Origin: Natronosporangium sp035305625
Lineage (GTDB): Bacteria; Actinomycetota; Actinomycetes; Mycobacteriales; Micromonosporaceae
Direction: 5' to 3'
DNA length: 64,000 nt
Assembly (NCBI GenBank): GCA_963809545.1
Contig: CAWEKD010000005.1
Coordinates: 682,001-746,000, forward strand
Shown: positions 36,801-44,509 of the stretch, in pieces
How the letters are laid out: each line of letters starts with the position of its first letter
How positions within the stretch are numbered: position 1 is the stretch's first letter
Translations under genes and position numbers: made by a program
The notes under the pieces: generated by a model
The model's input: the letters and a program-made list of their open reading frames with translations, nothing else
Database searches by the model: none
Told to the model about the DNA's origin: nothing

Positions 36801-37131
36801 TGCTGTCGCCGGTGAGTTCCTGCCCGGTGACCGCGGGACTGGTCGCGGGGTATCCGGAGATCTCACCGCCGTAGGTGGCGACAGAGTCGTAGTCCAGCTT
36901 CACCAGCACCGGCACCCTGGTGCTGTCGGTCCGGCCCAGCAGGCTCGGGTCGGTCTGCGCCAGCCGCGAGGTGGGGGACTTCGCCGAATGGACCACGCTG
37001 CTCGGGGTCAGCGCTTCCGCGGTGAAACCAGCGGCCGGATTGGCCGCGCTGGGCGTGGCGCTCAGCGCCACTACGACCGGTATCGTCGCCGCGACGGCGA
37101 GGCCGGCCCGTAACCGTTGGTACGGTCTCAT
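33808..37131 (-). CDS. Secreted S8 family serine peptidase (subtilase)
   Basis: A 1107-residue extracellular protease. It has a Sec signal (LAVAATIPVVVALSATPSAA, cleavage near residue 30) and an I9-like propeptide (about 70-190). The catalytic domain shows Asp in TIGVLDTGIWPEHPSF, His in DDNGHGTHTAGTAAGN, the oxyanion region AASAGNDGPGAATVNH and Ser in IGGTSMSAPHIAGSALL. A PA-type insert lies between His and Ser (near ARVAKGYNVLQGGAAGMILF). A Fn3-like domain and beta-rich C-terminal domains follow, reminiscent of plant-subtilisin-like bacterial proteases. The ATG at 37131 follows GGGAGGAAA. It lies next to the peptide-uptake operon's regulator; functional linkage is inferred. Confidence 0.95.
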   Translation of the reverse strand: MRPYQRLRAGLAVAATIPVVVALSATPSAANPAAGFTAEALTPSSVVHSAKSPTSRLAQTDPSLLGRTDSTRVPVLVKLDYDSVATYGGEISGYPATSPAVTGQELTGDSTAERRYESYLKTQERDFALQLQEAIPEAEINHTLRTVYGGVALTLPANRIDDLLELDGVVAVQADELRAPLTDSSIEFIGADHLYPVLGGNSNAGKGTTIGVLDTGIWPEHPSFADLGNLDPWPGPEIPCDYGDNPLTPEYDPFECQNKLVGGRVFLDTYHDQVGDEQFPGTARDDNGHGTHTAGTAAGNVLASAPVMGADHGPVQGVAPGAWVIMYRVCGPEGCFSSDMAQAVAQAVEDGVDVINFSISGGNSPFTDPVELAFLDAYAAGVFVAASAGNDGPGAATVNHVSPWVTTVAASTQNRAFLSTLTLTADNGDTVEFVGTSVTGGAGPLPVVMAAEAPYNDPLCLNPAPAGIFEGVIVACERGQNARVAKGYNVLQGGAAGMILFNPNLQDTAADNHWLPTVHLADGTDFVAFMDSHTGVVANFTDAGKGQGQGDAMASFSSRGPGGLGLKPDITAPGVQILAGNTPIMGDPEAGGGPEGEYFQAIGGTSMSAPHIAGSALLLMALHPDWTPGQIKSALMTTAIQDVVKEDLTTPADPFDYGSGRVDLTVAGSAGLTLDETPENMVALGASEVTAVHLNLPSINAPTMPGYLVTTRTVTNVTNRPQTYTVEVEAPEGSQITVSPKKFTVPAGKSRELRITIRSNADEQQMFGQINLVPRNSSLPTQHLPVAFVPRQGDVSLVSHCDQSEIPWFGTTTCTVTATNHAFVDATVDLTTTTMLPLMVTGADNATVKNPFQVGVKDVVLAAAEPTIPSLSPGSNPAGEWLPLSLFTNPIALGDEDAVNFDVPTFVYGSQPYNQIGVTSNGYIVLGGATGQDIEFEPPGIPDPALPNNILAPFWTDLDGSTSTGIRAVSLTDGVNSWIVVEWQMNPWGTVNNEQVFQVWIGINGVEDITFAYDPDNLPTSPWPTVVGAENINGSAGDSLGMNVFPTEDLAVTNSEPVPGGSYTYTVEVSGLLPGSGTLTSTMQSDIVPGTTVVSSDVEVELKFGWF

Positions 37132-37419
37132 GCAGGTTTCCTCCCAAAATAGAGGTATGGGCTACCCCACGCGCCGCCTGCCGCGCACCCGGGGGACTCG
37201 CGCAGGCGACACCTAGGATGTGCGAATCGTCACATAGGAAGGTGCCGGCGATAAAGGGTCATCCGGGTAAGTATTGAGTGCTAATGGGCTATAACAATCC
37301 CGACATATCCGATGTGGTGATCGATCGAGATACGCCTACCGGGCAAAGAGGTACACCCGCTAGGCCCAAGGGCGCGCTACCGCGCGGCCACTGATCCGAG
37401 GAATGGCAGGATCACCACC
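37132..37419. promoter_or_regulatory. Divergent region with CRP-like site
   Basis: A 288-base, relatively AT-rich gap between the subtilase and ybaK starts. TGTGCGAATCGTCACA at 37219-37234 matches the CRP consensus TGTGA-N6-TCACA at nine of ten fixed positions. It lies 88 bases upstream of the subtilase start codon. TATAAC at about 37291-37296 could be a -10 for ybaK, without a clear -35. Confidence 0.5.
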
Positions 37420-37962
37420 GTGTGGGGACTGACACCAGAACCGGCGCGGCAACGACCAGACCTGCTCGCCCCGTCCGTAGCGGCCGGCCTGGCGGCGTGG
37501 CCGGAGGACGCGGGTGAGCCTCAGGTGGCGCCGATCGATCCCGAGCTCGCCGACACCGCCGCATTCTGCGACGCCTATCAGGTGCCGCTCGCGGCGGCGG
37601 CCAACTGCGTGGTGGTGGCCGGTCGTCGAGGCGAGCACATCCGGTACGCGGCCTGCGTGGTGCTCGCCACCACCCGGGCGGACGTGAACGGGGTGGTACG
37701 GCGGTTCCTGGAGGCGAGGAAAGCCAGTTTCGCGCCGATGGCGGATGCGACCGAGCGCACCGGCATGGCCTATGGCGGCATCACTCCGATCGGTCTACCC
37801 GCGGAGTGGCCGGTGCTGGTCGACCAGCGGGTGGTGGACACCGCGAACGTGGTGATCGGCTCGGGGGTGCGGCACAGCAAGCTGATCGTGGCCGGCGCCG
37901 GGCTAGCGCGATTGCCTACCGCGGTGGTGCTACCGGACCTCGCGCGGCCGGTCGACGGTTGA
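37420..37962 (+). CDS. YbaK/EbsC-family aminoacyl-tRNA deacylase
   Basis: 180 residues from GTG 37420. Family motifs: NCVVVAGRRGEHIRYAACVV, RKASFAPMADATERTGMAYG (conserved Lys) and GGITPIGLPAEWPVLVD, then VIGSGVRHSKLIVAGA. Proteins of this family clear Cys-tRNA(Pro) or Ala-tRNA(Pro) in trans. It converges on a prolyl-tRNA synthetase gene, ending 10 bases from it, which fits a proline-tRNA quality-control role. No unusual features. Confidence 0.88.
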   Translation: MWGLTPEPARQRPDLLAPSVAAGLAAWPEDAGEPQVAPIDPELADTAAFCDAYQVPLAAAANCVVVAGRRGEHIRYAACVVLATTRADVNGVVRRFLEARKASFAPMADATERTGMAYGGITPIGLPAEWPVLVDQRVVDTANVVIGSGVRHSKLIVAGAGLARLPTAVVLPDLARPVDG

Positions 37963-37971
37963 CGGGGCGCC

Positions 37972-39711
37972 TCACTGGGCGCGGAGGTGCTCCCACACCT
38001 CCGCTAGCGGCACTTCCCGCCGGTGACCGCTGCGGCGCTCGCGTAGCTCCACCAGGCCGTCGGTCAGCCGGCGGCCCACCACGACGGTGTGGGGAATGCC
38101 CAGCAGCTCCGCGTCGGTGAACTTCACCCCGGCGGAGACCCCGGGCCGGTCGTCCAGGAGCACCGACAGTCCCCGGTCGACCAACTGCTGTGCGAGCTCC
38201 TCCGCGGCGGCCAGTTGTGCCCGACCGGTGGGTACGAGGTGGAGTGCGCAGGGCGCGGCCGTCGTTGGCCAGGCCAGCCCGGCGTCGTCGTGGTGCTGCT
38301 CCGCCACGGCGGCCAGCAGGCGGGAGACCCCCAGCCGGTAGCTGCCCATCCACACCGGACCGGCGGTGCCGTCCGGCCCGAGCGCCTCCAGCCCCAACTG
38401 GTCGCTGAACCTGCGGCCGAGCTGCCCCAGGTAGCCGATCCCGATCCCTCGGCGTAGATCCAAGGTGCCGTGGGCGCAGGCCGGGCAGGGGTCTCCGGTG
38501 CGGACCGTGGCCGCCTCGATCGTGCTCTCCGGCACGAAGTCCCGACCACACACCACATTGGTGGCATGCCTGCCTGGTTGGTTGGCCCCGGTCAGCCAGG
38601 CTGATCCGGGCACCACGCGCGGGTCGGCCAGGTAGCGCACTCCTCGCTCGGCCAGCCCCTGCGGCCCCAGGTAGCCGCGGACCAGGTCAGGTCGGGATTC
38701 CCAGTCCTCAAACAGGGTCACGGTGGCCGGGTACAGCGCGGCGGCCAGCCGCTTCAGGTCCAGTTCCCGATCCCCGGGGATCCCGATCACCACCAGCTCC
38801 GCGTCCGCGTCGGGGTGGCGACGTACCTCCACCACCACGTTCTTGAGGGTGTCGGCGGCGGTCCAGTCCGCCCGCCCCGCGAGTCGACGCTGGTTAGCCA
38901 GCGCCACCAACGACTCGATGGTGGGAGTGTCCGGGGTGTCGTGCACCATCAGTGGGTCGGCCGTGGCCGGATCCGTGGCCGGTGGGGTCGGGGTGGTCAC
39001 CGCCTCGGTGTTCGCCGCATAACCGCACCACCGACACCCGACGAACGTCTCCTCCCCGGCCGGGGAATCCACCAGGAACTCCTCACTGCGGGCGGCGCCG
39101 ATGATCCCGGAGCGCCCCAGCACCACCGTGTACGGCAACTCCAGCCGCTCGATCACCCGCTGGTAAGCGGCGCGGTGAGCGGCGTACGCATCAGCCATCC
39201 CGTCCGCGTCCACGGCGAAGGAGTAGGAGTCCTTCATCAGGGATTCCCGACTGCGGAGCAGCCCCCCGCGGGGGCGGGCTTCGTCGCGGAAAGTGGTCTG
39301 GAGCTGGTAGAGGATCACCGGATAGTCGCGGTAGGAGGAGCAGAGCTCCTTCACCAACTGGGTGATCGGTTCCTCATGGGTGGGGGCCAGCAGGTGGGGC
39401 GCCCCACGCCGGTCCTGCAACCGGAACGCCAGCTCACCGAACTCCGCCAGCCGACCGGAGGTCTGGTAAGGCTCGGTCGGCAGCAGGATCGGCAGCAGCA
39501 CCTCCTGGCCGCCGATCGCGGTCATCTCCGCCCGTACCGCCGCCGCGATCCGTTCCAGCACCCGCATGCCCAACGGCAGGTACGCGTACCCGCCGGAGGC
39601 GACGCGGCGCAGATATCCGGCCCGCAGGAGCAGCCGGTGGCTGGGGGCCTCGGCGCCGGCCGGGTCGGCGCGCAGGGTGCGTAGGAACAGCGTCGACATC
39701 CGCAGCAGCAT
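37972..39711 (-). CDS. proS: Prolyl-tRNA synthetase, bacterial type, divergent
   Basis: 579 residues. It has class II core motif 1 near HRLLLRAGYLRRVASGGYAY, and motif 2 FRDEARPRGGLLRSRESLMK. The inserted YbaK-like editing domain spans about 220-400 and includes TLKNVVVEVRRHPDADAEL. Motif 3 is VWMGSYRLGVSRLLAAV, followed by an anticodon-binding domain. Several active-site positions depart from E. coli ProRS as I recall it: PRGGL for PRFGV, GYLGQLG for GHIFQLG and GSYRLG for GCYGIG. Length and domain order are normal. ATG 39711 (or 39699). It may be a second, specialised synthetase rather than the housekeeping one. Confidence 0.92.
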   Translation of the reverse strand: MLLRMSTLFLRTLRADPAGAEAPSHRLLLRAGYLRRVASGGYAYLPLGMRVLERIAAAVRAEMTAIGGQEVLLPILLPTEPYQTSGRLAEFGELAFRLQDRRGAPHLLAPTHEEPITQLVKELCSSYRDYPVILYQLQTTFRDEARPRGGLLRSRESLMKDSYSFAVDADGMADAYAAHRAAYQRVIERLELPYTVVLGRSGIIGAARSEEFLVDSPAGEETFVGCRWCGYAANTEAVTTPTPPATDPATADPLMVHDTPDTPTIESLVALANQRRLAGRADWTAADTLKNVVVEVRRHPDADAELVVIGIPGDRELDLKRLAAALYPATVTLFEDWESRPDLVRGYLGPQGLAERGVRYLADPRVVPGSAWLTGANQPGRHATNVVCGRDFVPESTIEAATVRTGDPCPACAHGTLDLRRGIGIGYLGQLGRRFSDQLGLEALGPDGTAGPVWMGSYRLGVSRLLAAVAEQHHDDAGLAWPTTAAPCALHLVPTGRAQLAAAEELAQQLVDRGLSVLLDDRPGVSAGVKFTDAELLGIPHTVVVGRRLTDGLVELRERRSGHRREVPLAEVWEHLRAQ

Positions 39712-39786
39712 GTGCCCAGAGTACGAAGGCGAGCCGGGAGTCAGTCGGTGTCGGGCCGACCTCGCCGGCCCGGTTACGGTGGAACG

Positions 39787-40617
39787 GTGCGGTGGCGCAG
39801 TTTCGTGGCGGTGGGAGACAGCTTTACCGAAGGGTTGGATGATCCGGACCCGTCCGGGAACGGGTACCGCGGCTGGGCCGACCTGGTGGCCCACACCCTG
39901 GCAGCCCGGGCAGCCGGGTTCCAGTACGCCAATCTGGCGGTGCGGGGCCGGTTGTTCCCCCAGGTGGCGGACGAGCAGGTGCCGCGGGCGCTGTCGATGG
40001 CCCCTGATCTGGTCAGTTTCGCCGCCGGGGGCAACGACGCGCTGCGACGCGGGTTCGACCCGGACCGGCTGCTGCCGCGGTTTGAACGGATCGTGGCCTC
40101 GTTCCGCGAGGCCGGAGCAGATGTGATCTTGTTCCAGTTCGCGGACGTGACCCGCCGGCTGCCGGGGCGCCGGGTGATCGGTCCGCGCGCGGAGGTGTTG
40201 AACCGGGCGGCCCGGGAGATCGGTGAGCGGTACGGCGCTCGGGTGATCGACCTGTGGAGCGATGACGAGTTCGCCAACCCGGCGTTGTGGAGCGTGGACC
40301 GGCTGCACCTGGCCCCGGCCGGGCACCGCCGGGTGGCGGCGCACGTGCTGACCGCCCTCGGGATCACTCCGGATCCGCAGTGGTGGCACGTGCCGCCGGT
40401 GCCGCGTCAGCGGTGGGTGGCGGCGCGGGTGGCGGACGTCCGGTGGGCCGGGCAGCATCTGGCGCCGTGGATCGTGCGGCGGTTGACCGGCCGTTCCTCC
40501 GGGGACCTGGTCACCGCCAAGCGGCCGACCCTGTCGCCGGTGCTGCAGGGGGATCCGCTGCGGGAGGGGTCCGCGGTGGCGGACCGTGACGTTGCCGACC
40601 GCGACGTCACGGCGTGA
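39787..40617 (+). CDS. SGNH/GDSL-family hydrolase
   Basis: 276 residues from GTG 39787. Block I FVAVGDSFTEGLDDPDPSG with nucleophile Ser, Gly block GYRGWADLVAHTLAA, Asn block FAAGGNDALRRG and catalytic pair VDRLHLAPAGHRRVA (Asp and His). No signal peptide, so probably a cytosolic esterase/acylhydrolase of unknown substrate. Divergent from proS. The C-terminal 40 residues are charged. Overlaps the next, convergent gene by 11 bases. Confidence 0.9.
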   Translation: MRWRSFVAVGDSFTEGLDDPDPSGNGYRGWADLVAHTLAARAAGFQYANLAVRGRLFPQVADEQVPRALSMAPDLVSFAAGGNDALRRGFDPDRLLPRFERIVASFREAGADVILFQFADVTRRLPGRRVIGPRAEVLNRAAREIGERYGARVIDLWSDDEFANPALWSVDRLHLAPAGHRRVAAHVLTALGITPDPQWWHVPPVPRQRWVAARVADVRWAGQHLAPWIVRRLTGRSSGDLVTAKRPTLSPVLQGDPLREGSAVADRDVADRDVTA

Positions 40618-41380
40618 TGCTCAGGTGGCCGAGTATCCGCTCGGCCAGCCCCCGATCGCCGATGATCCGCACGTCGTAGTCGCCGCTGGTGCCGCGGCCG
40701 CAGGACAGGCGGGTGTACGCCTCCCAGCTCATGATCAAGTGGGTGGTGGCGGTGCGGCCGGGGGTGACCAGGGCACCCACCCCTCTGCGGTCGGTGGCCA
40801 CCGCGACGTCGATGCTCACCTCTCCCCGAGTGGTGAGCCGCACCACTGAGCCAGGGAGAGCCTGGGCCAATTTGGCCACGATCCGGGGGAAGGCCGCCAC
40901 GAACAGGTCGCCGGCCACCGCGGCACCGGGGCTGGCGAGGTTGCCGGGGCGCCCGACCGCCCGGCGGATGTCCTGCTCATGGACCCAGACGTCGAGCACG
41001 CGGATTTGCAGCAGTCGCGCCAGCGTCGAGCGCTGCCCCATCGGTAGGTAGGCAGGGGCCTGCGGGTCGACCGGCCGGCGCGCAAGCTGGTAGCAGCGTT
41101 GCTCGTACGCCCGGCGTAGTGCGGTCGCCACCTCCAGCGGAGAGTGGTCCCGCCAGGCCAGCACCCCTTGTTCGGTCCAGTGGGTCAGGTCGGGTAGCTG
41201 CGGATGGCCCGCGGCCATCCACCGTTCCCCTTCGACCAGGTGGGCGTACACATCTTTGACAGTCCACTTGGGGCACTCAGTGGGGGCGGACCAGTCCGGG
41301 TCGGACAGTTCTTGCGCTAGGGACAGGATCGACTCCAGGCTGTGACGCCAGGCGGTCACCGATCGCAGCACCGACGACAT
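40607..41380 (-). CDS. Maleylpyruvate isomerase-family mycothiol-dependent enzyme
   Basis: 257 residues from ATG 41380. An N-terminal MDMPI/DinB-like four-helix bundle (APTECPKWTVKDVYAHLVEG) carries metal-ligand candidates His in AHLVEGE and WVHEQDIRRAVGRPG near residue 130. An SCP2-like C-terminal domain follows (VRLTTRGEVSIDVAV). Family members transfer or isomerise mycothiol-linked substrates in actinobacteria. Start 41416 would add 12 residues without support. Divergent from the TetR gene. Confidence 0.87.
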   Translation of the reverse strand: MSSVLRSVTAWRHSLESILSLAQELSDPDWSAPTECPKWTVKDVYAHLVEGERWMAAGHPQLPDLTHWTEQGVLAWRDHSPLEVATALRRAYEQRCYQLARRPVDPQAPAYLPMGQRSTLARLLQIRVLDVWVHEQDIRRAVGRPGNLASPGAAVAGDLFVAAFPRIVAKLAQALPGSVVRLTTRGEVSIDVAVATDRRGVGALVTPGRTATTHLIMSWEAYTRLSCGRGTSGDYDVRIIGDRGLAERILGHLSITP

Positions 41381-41472
41381 ACCGTTCAGCCTGCCGCCGT
41401 GGGGGCGATCGCGCAACGCTCAGGTCTGGCCGGGATGCGAGGTACCAGATTCGCGCTGAGTACGCTGAAGGG

Positions 41473-42072
41473 ATGACCATCGGGGCGAGGCCACGCAGGG
41501 GCGGGCGCCGGGACGAGATCCTCGAGATCGCGGTGCGGTTGTTTGCCGAACGCGGCTATCACGGGGTGTCCATGGATGACATCGGTGCGGCCGCGGGAGT
41601 GACCGGACCGGCGCTGTACCACCACTTCGCCGGCAAGGAATCGATGCTGGTGGCCGCGCTTACTCCCGTCAGCGAGCGGCTGCTGGTGGGGGGTCGGGAG
41701 CGGGTGGCCGCCAGCAACGGGGACGCGGCGGTGGCCCTGCGGTCACTGGTCGACTTCCACGTGGAGTTCGCGCTGGCCAACCCCGCGGTGATCGCGCTGC
41801 ACCTGCACGAATTGGACCGGCTGCCGGAGGAGCCTCGCCGGCAGATCCGGAAACTGCAGCGGCTGTACGTGGAGGAGTGGGTGGCTGTACTCGTCAAGGT
41901 GCGTCCGGAGCTGACCGACGCGCAGGCGCGGGTGCTGGCCCACGCCGCGTTCGGTTTGATGAACTCGACCCCCTTCCTGGGCGGCGAGGTGAACCGGGAG
42001 CAGCGGGCGGCCCTGCTGCGCCGGGCCGCGCTCGGCGCCCTGCTGTCGGACGCAGGAGGTGACCCCGTATGA
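41473..42072 (+). CDS. TetR-family regulator of the acyl-CoA cluster
   Basis: 199 residues. N-terminal helix-turn-helix: ILEIAVRLFAERGYHGVSMD then IGAAAGVTGPALYHHFAGKE. The C-terminal ligand domain resembles regulators of fatty-acid or branched-chain acyl-CoA genes. It overlaps the biotin carboxylase start by 4 bases (ATGA), so regulator and enzyme are coupled. A candidate TetR operator TAACGATCGTTA sits at 44891-44902 upstream of the carboxyltransferase. Confidence 0.93.
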   Translation: MTIGARPRRGGRRDEILEIAVRLFAERGYHGVSMDDIGAAAGVTGPALYHHFAGKESMLVAALTPVSERLLVGGRERVAASNGDAAVALRSLVDFHVEFALANPAVIALHLHELDRLPEEPRRQIRKLQRLYVEEWVAVLVKVRPELTDAQARVLAHAAFGLMNSTPFLGGEVNREQRAALLRRAALGALLSDAGGDPV

Positions 42073-43427
42073 GTCAGCCCACCGATCCGGCGTGGCAGCC
42101 GGTCGCACCGTTGCTCATCGCCAACCGGGGCGAGATCGCCCGTCGGATCATCCGGACCGCGCGGCGGCTCGGCATCCCGACCGTGGCGGTGTACGCCGCG
42201 CCGGACGCGGACCTGCCGTACGTGACGGAGGCGGACCAGGCGGTGCCGCTGTCGGGCGCGCAGCCGGCGCAGGCGTACCGGGACATGGAGGGGCTGTTGG
42301 CCGCGGCCAAGGCCACCGGGGCGCGCGCGGTGCATCCCGGCTACGGCTTTCTGTCCGAGAACGCCGAGTTCGCGCGGGCGGTGACCGAGGCCGGGCTGAC
42401 CTGGGTCGGCCCCACCCCCGAGGCGATCACCGCCATGGGCGACAAGATCAATGCACGGAACTTGATGGCGGACGCCGGCGTGCCGGTGGCGCCGGGGACG
42501 CGGGCGCCGGTGGCCGACGCGGACGCGGCGGTGGCCGCGGCCGCCGAGATCGGCTACCCGGTGATGGTGAAGGCGGCCGCCGGTGGCGGTGGCATGGGGA
42601 TGGCGGTGGCCGCCGACGAGGCGGCGCTGCGGCGGGAGTACGAGAAGGTCGCCGGGTTCGCGCAGCGGATGTTCGGTGACCCGGCGGTGCTGCTGGAGCG
42701 GTACTTCCCCCGGGTACGGCACGTGGAGGCGCAGATCCTGGGGTTGGCCGACGGTCGGGTGGTGGCGCTGGGGGAGCGGGAGTGCTCGGTGCAGCGGCGC
42801 AACCAGAAGCTGGTGGAGGAGGCGCCGTCCCCGGCGTTGACCGCGGCGCAGCGGGAGCAGCTGCTGGCGGCGGCGGTCCGGGCGGGGGAGGCGGTGTCCT
42901 ACCGCAACGCGGGCACGGTGGAGTTCCTGTTCGTGCCGGACACCGGTGAGGTGTTCTTCTTGGAGATGAACACCCGGCTGCAGGTGGAGCATCCGGTCAC
43001 CGAGGCGGTGTTCGGGATCGACCTGGTGGAGGCGCAGCTGCGGATCGCCGCCGGGCTGCCGGTCACGCTGCCGGAGGCGCCGACCGGGCACGCGATCGAG
43101 TTGCGGATCAACGCTGAGGATCCCAAGCGGTTCCTGCCCGGGCCGGGGGCGGTCACCGAGTGGGTGGAGCCGACCGGGCCGGGGGTGCGGGTGGACGCCG
43201 GTTATCAGGCGGGCACCACCGTCACCCCGTACTTCGACTCGTTGATGGCGAAGTTGATCGTCCACGGTGCGGACCGGGCCGAGGCGTTGGCGCGGGCCCG
43301 GGTGGCGGTGGCGGAGTTCCGGGTGGCCGGGCCCAAGTGCAATCTGCCGTTCTTCGCGGAGCTGTTGGATCATCCGGAGTTCGTTCGCGGCGACTATGAC
43401 ACCGGGATCGTGGCCCGGATGCGCTGA
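42069..43427 (+). CDS. Biotin carboxylase subunit of an acyl-CoA carboxylase, lacking the biotinyl domain
   Basis: ATP-dependent carboxylation of biotin, first half-reaction of methylcrotonyl/propionyl/acetyl-CoA carboxylases. The 452-residue product has the N-terminal domain (LLIANRGEIARRIIRTARRL), the ATP-grasp glycine loop VKAAAGGGGMGM near 175, catalytic EMNTRLQVEHPVTEA near 300, and the biotin-carboxylase C domain. It stops right after that domain at GDYDTGIVARMR. The BT and EAMKM-type biotinyl domains normal in the leucine-cluster alpha subunit of actinobacteria are absent, so a carrier must come in trans. Confidence 0.93.
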   Translation: MSQPTDPAWQPVAPLLIANRGEIARRIIRTARRLGIPTVAVYAAPDADLPYVTEADQAVPLSGAQPAQAYRDMEGLLAAAKATGARAVHPGYGFLSENAEFARAVTEAGLTWVGPTPEAITAMGDKINARNLMADAGVPVAPGTRAPVADADAAVAAAAEIGYPVMVKAAAGGGGMGMAVAADEAALRREYEKVAGFAQRMFGDPAVLLERYFPRVRHVEAQILGLADGRVVALGERECSVQRRNQKLVEEAPSPALTAAQREQLLAAAVRAGEAVSYRNAGTVEFLFVPDTGEVFFLEMNTRLQVEHPVTEAVFGIDLVEAQLRIAAGLPVTLPEAPTGHAIELRINAEDPKRFLPGPGAVTEWVEPTGPGVRVDAGYQAGTTVTPYFDSLMAKLIVHGADRAEALARARVAVAEFRVAGPKCNLPFFAELLDHPEFVRGDYDTGIVARMR

Positions 43428-43436
43428 TCGGCTGGA

Positions 43437-43454
43437 TCAACAATAATGTTGATT
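43437..43454. promoter_or_regulatory. AT-rich palindrome upstream of hmgL
   Basis: ATCAACA-ATAA-TGTTGAT, a perfect 7-bp inverted repeat, ten bases after the biotin carboxylase stop and about 75 bases before hmgL. It is too AT-rich for a typical terminator here and is more likely an operator. Its right half plus the next base, ATGTTGATT, recurs at 50709-50717 at the marR start. Confidence 0.5.
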
Positions 43455-43529
43455 ACCTCCCTGGTTCAGGCGAGGGAGAGACCCCGCCAGCGCGTTAGCG
43501 TGGGGTGGAGCACAGAGAGGTGAGCCGCC

Positions 43530-44444
43530 ATGAGTGATCTTCCGGCCAGCGTGAGCATCCGTGAGGTGGGGCCGCGGGACGGGCTGCAGAACGAGCCACC
43601 GGTGTCGACCGAGGCCAAGGTGCGGCTGTTGGAGGCGCTCAGCCACACCGGGGTACGTCGGATCGAGGCGCTGTCGTTCGTCCATCCGAAGGCGATCCCG
43701 CAGATGGCCGACGCCGACGAGGTGTGGGCGAAAACCAGCAAGGTGGAGGGAGTGCGGTACTCCGCGCTGGTCCCCAACTCCCGGGGCGCGCAGCGGGCGA
43801 TCGCGGCGGGATTCACCGAGGTCGAGGTGGTGGTCTCCGCCAGCGACACCCACAACCGGAAGAACGTCCGGCGGGGCACCGACGAATCGATGGCCGACAT
43901 CGCCGCCCTCATCGAGGAGCTGCACCGTCACGGCGCCACCGTCGAGGTGATCATCGCGACCGCGTTCGGCTGCCCGTACGAGGGGGACATCGATCCGGCG
44001 CGGGTGGCCGGCCTGGTCGACCGGGCGGTCGCCGACGGGGCGGATCGGATCGCCTTCGGCGACACCACCGGAATGGCCACCCCCCGCCGGGTGCGGGACG
44101 TGGTCGGCCGGGTCCGGGACCGGCATCCGGACCTCCCGCTGCTGCTGCATTTCCACAACACCCGGGGCACCGCGCTGGCGAACCTGCTCACCGCCCTGGA
44201 GCTCGGAGTGACCGAGTTCGACGCGGCCGTGGGCGGGCTGGGCGGCTGCCCGTACGCCCCGGGGGCCAGCGGCAACGTGGCCACCGAGGAGGTGGTGCAC
44301 ATGCTGCACGACATGGGCATCGACACCGGCATTGATCTGGATGCGCTGATCGAGGTGGCCAAGCTGGCCGAGGAGATCGTGGGGCGCGAGCTGCCCTCCG
44401 GGGTGCTGCGCGCCGGCCCGCGCACTCGGCTGGTGGCGCCCTGA
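43530..44444 (+). CDS. Hydroxymethylglutaryl-CoA lyase
   Basis: Cleaves HMG-CoA to acetyl-CoA and acetoacetate, the last step of leucine breakdown. The 304-residue TIM barrel has IREVGPRDGLQNEP (catalytic Arg and Asp), IIATAFGCPYEGDI, IAFGDTTGMATPRRV, metal ligands LLHFHNTRGTAL (HxH), and the active-site cysteine loop GGLGGCPYAPGASGN. ATG 43530 after GAGAGGTGAGCC. Flanking carboxylase and dehydrogenase genes support the leucine pathway. Confidence 0.95.
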   Translation: MSDLPASVSIREVGPRDGLQNEPPVSTEAKVRLLEALSHTGVRRIEALSFVHPKAIPQMADADEVWAKTSKVEGVRYSALVPNSRGAQRAIAAGFTEVEVVVSASDTHNRKNVRRGTDESMADIAALIEELHRHGATVEVIIATAFGCPYEGDIDPARVAGLVDRAVADGADRIAFGDTTGMATPRRVRDVVGRVRDRHPDLPLLLHFHNTRGTALANLLTALELGVTEFDAAVGGLGGCPYAPGASGNVATEEVVHMLHDMGIDTGIDLDALIEVAKLAEEIVGRELPSGVLRAGPRTRLVAP

Positions 44445-44466
44445 CCCTTCCGACCCGACAGTAGAA

Positions 44467-44509
44467 CCCGGTGGGCGGATGGCCTCACCGCGGGGCCACC
44501 CCCACCGGG
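44467..44509 (+). terminator. Stem-loop terminator after hmgL
   Basis: CCCGGTGGG (44467-44475) pairs perfectly with CCCACCGGG (44501-44509). The enclosed loop can form a second stem TGGCC/GGCCA. It begins 23 bases after the hmgL stop. It has no T-tract, as usual in high-GC genomes. Confidence 0.6.

Noticed and set aside
35263..37113. A 616-codon plus-strand frame opposite the subtilase
   Set aside because: Arg/His/Val/Gly-rich shadow of the S8 peptidase with no motif or ribosome site.
43437..43454. Transcription terminator after the biotin carboxylase
   Set aside because: The 7-bp stem is almost all A/T and would be far weaker than the GC-rich hairpins used elsewhere in this window.
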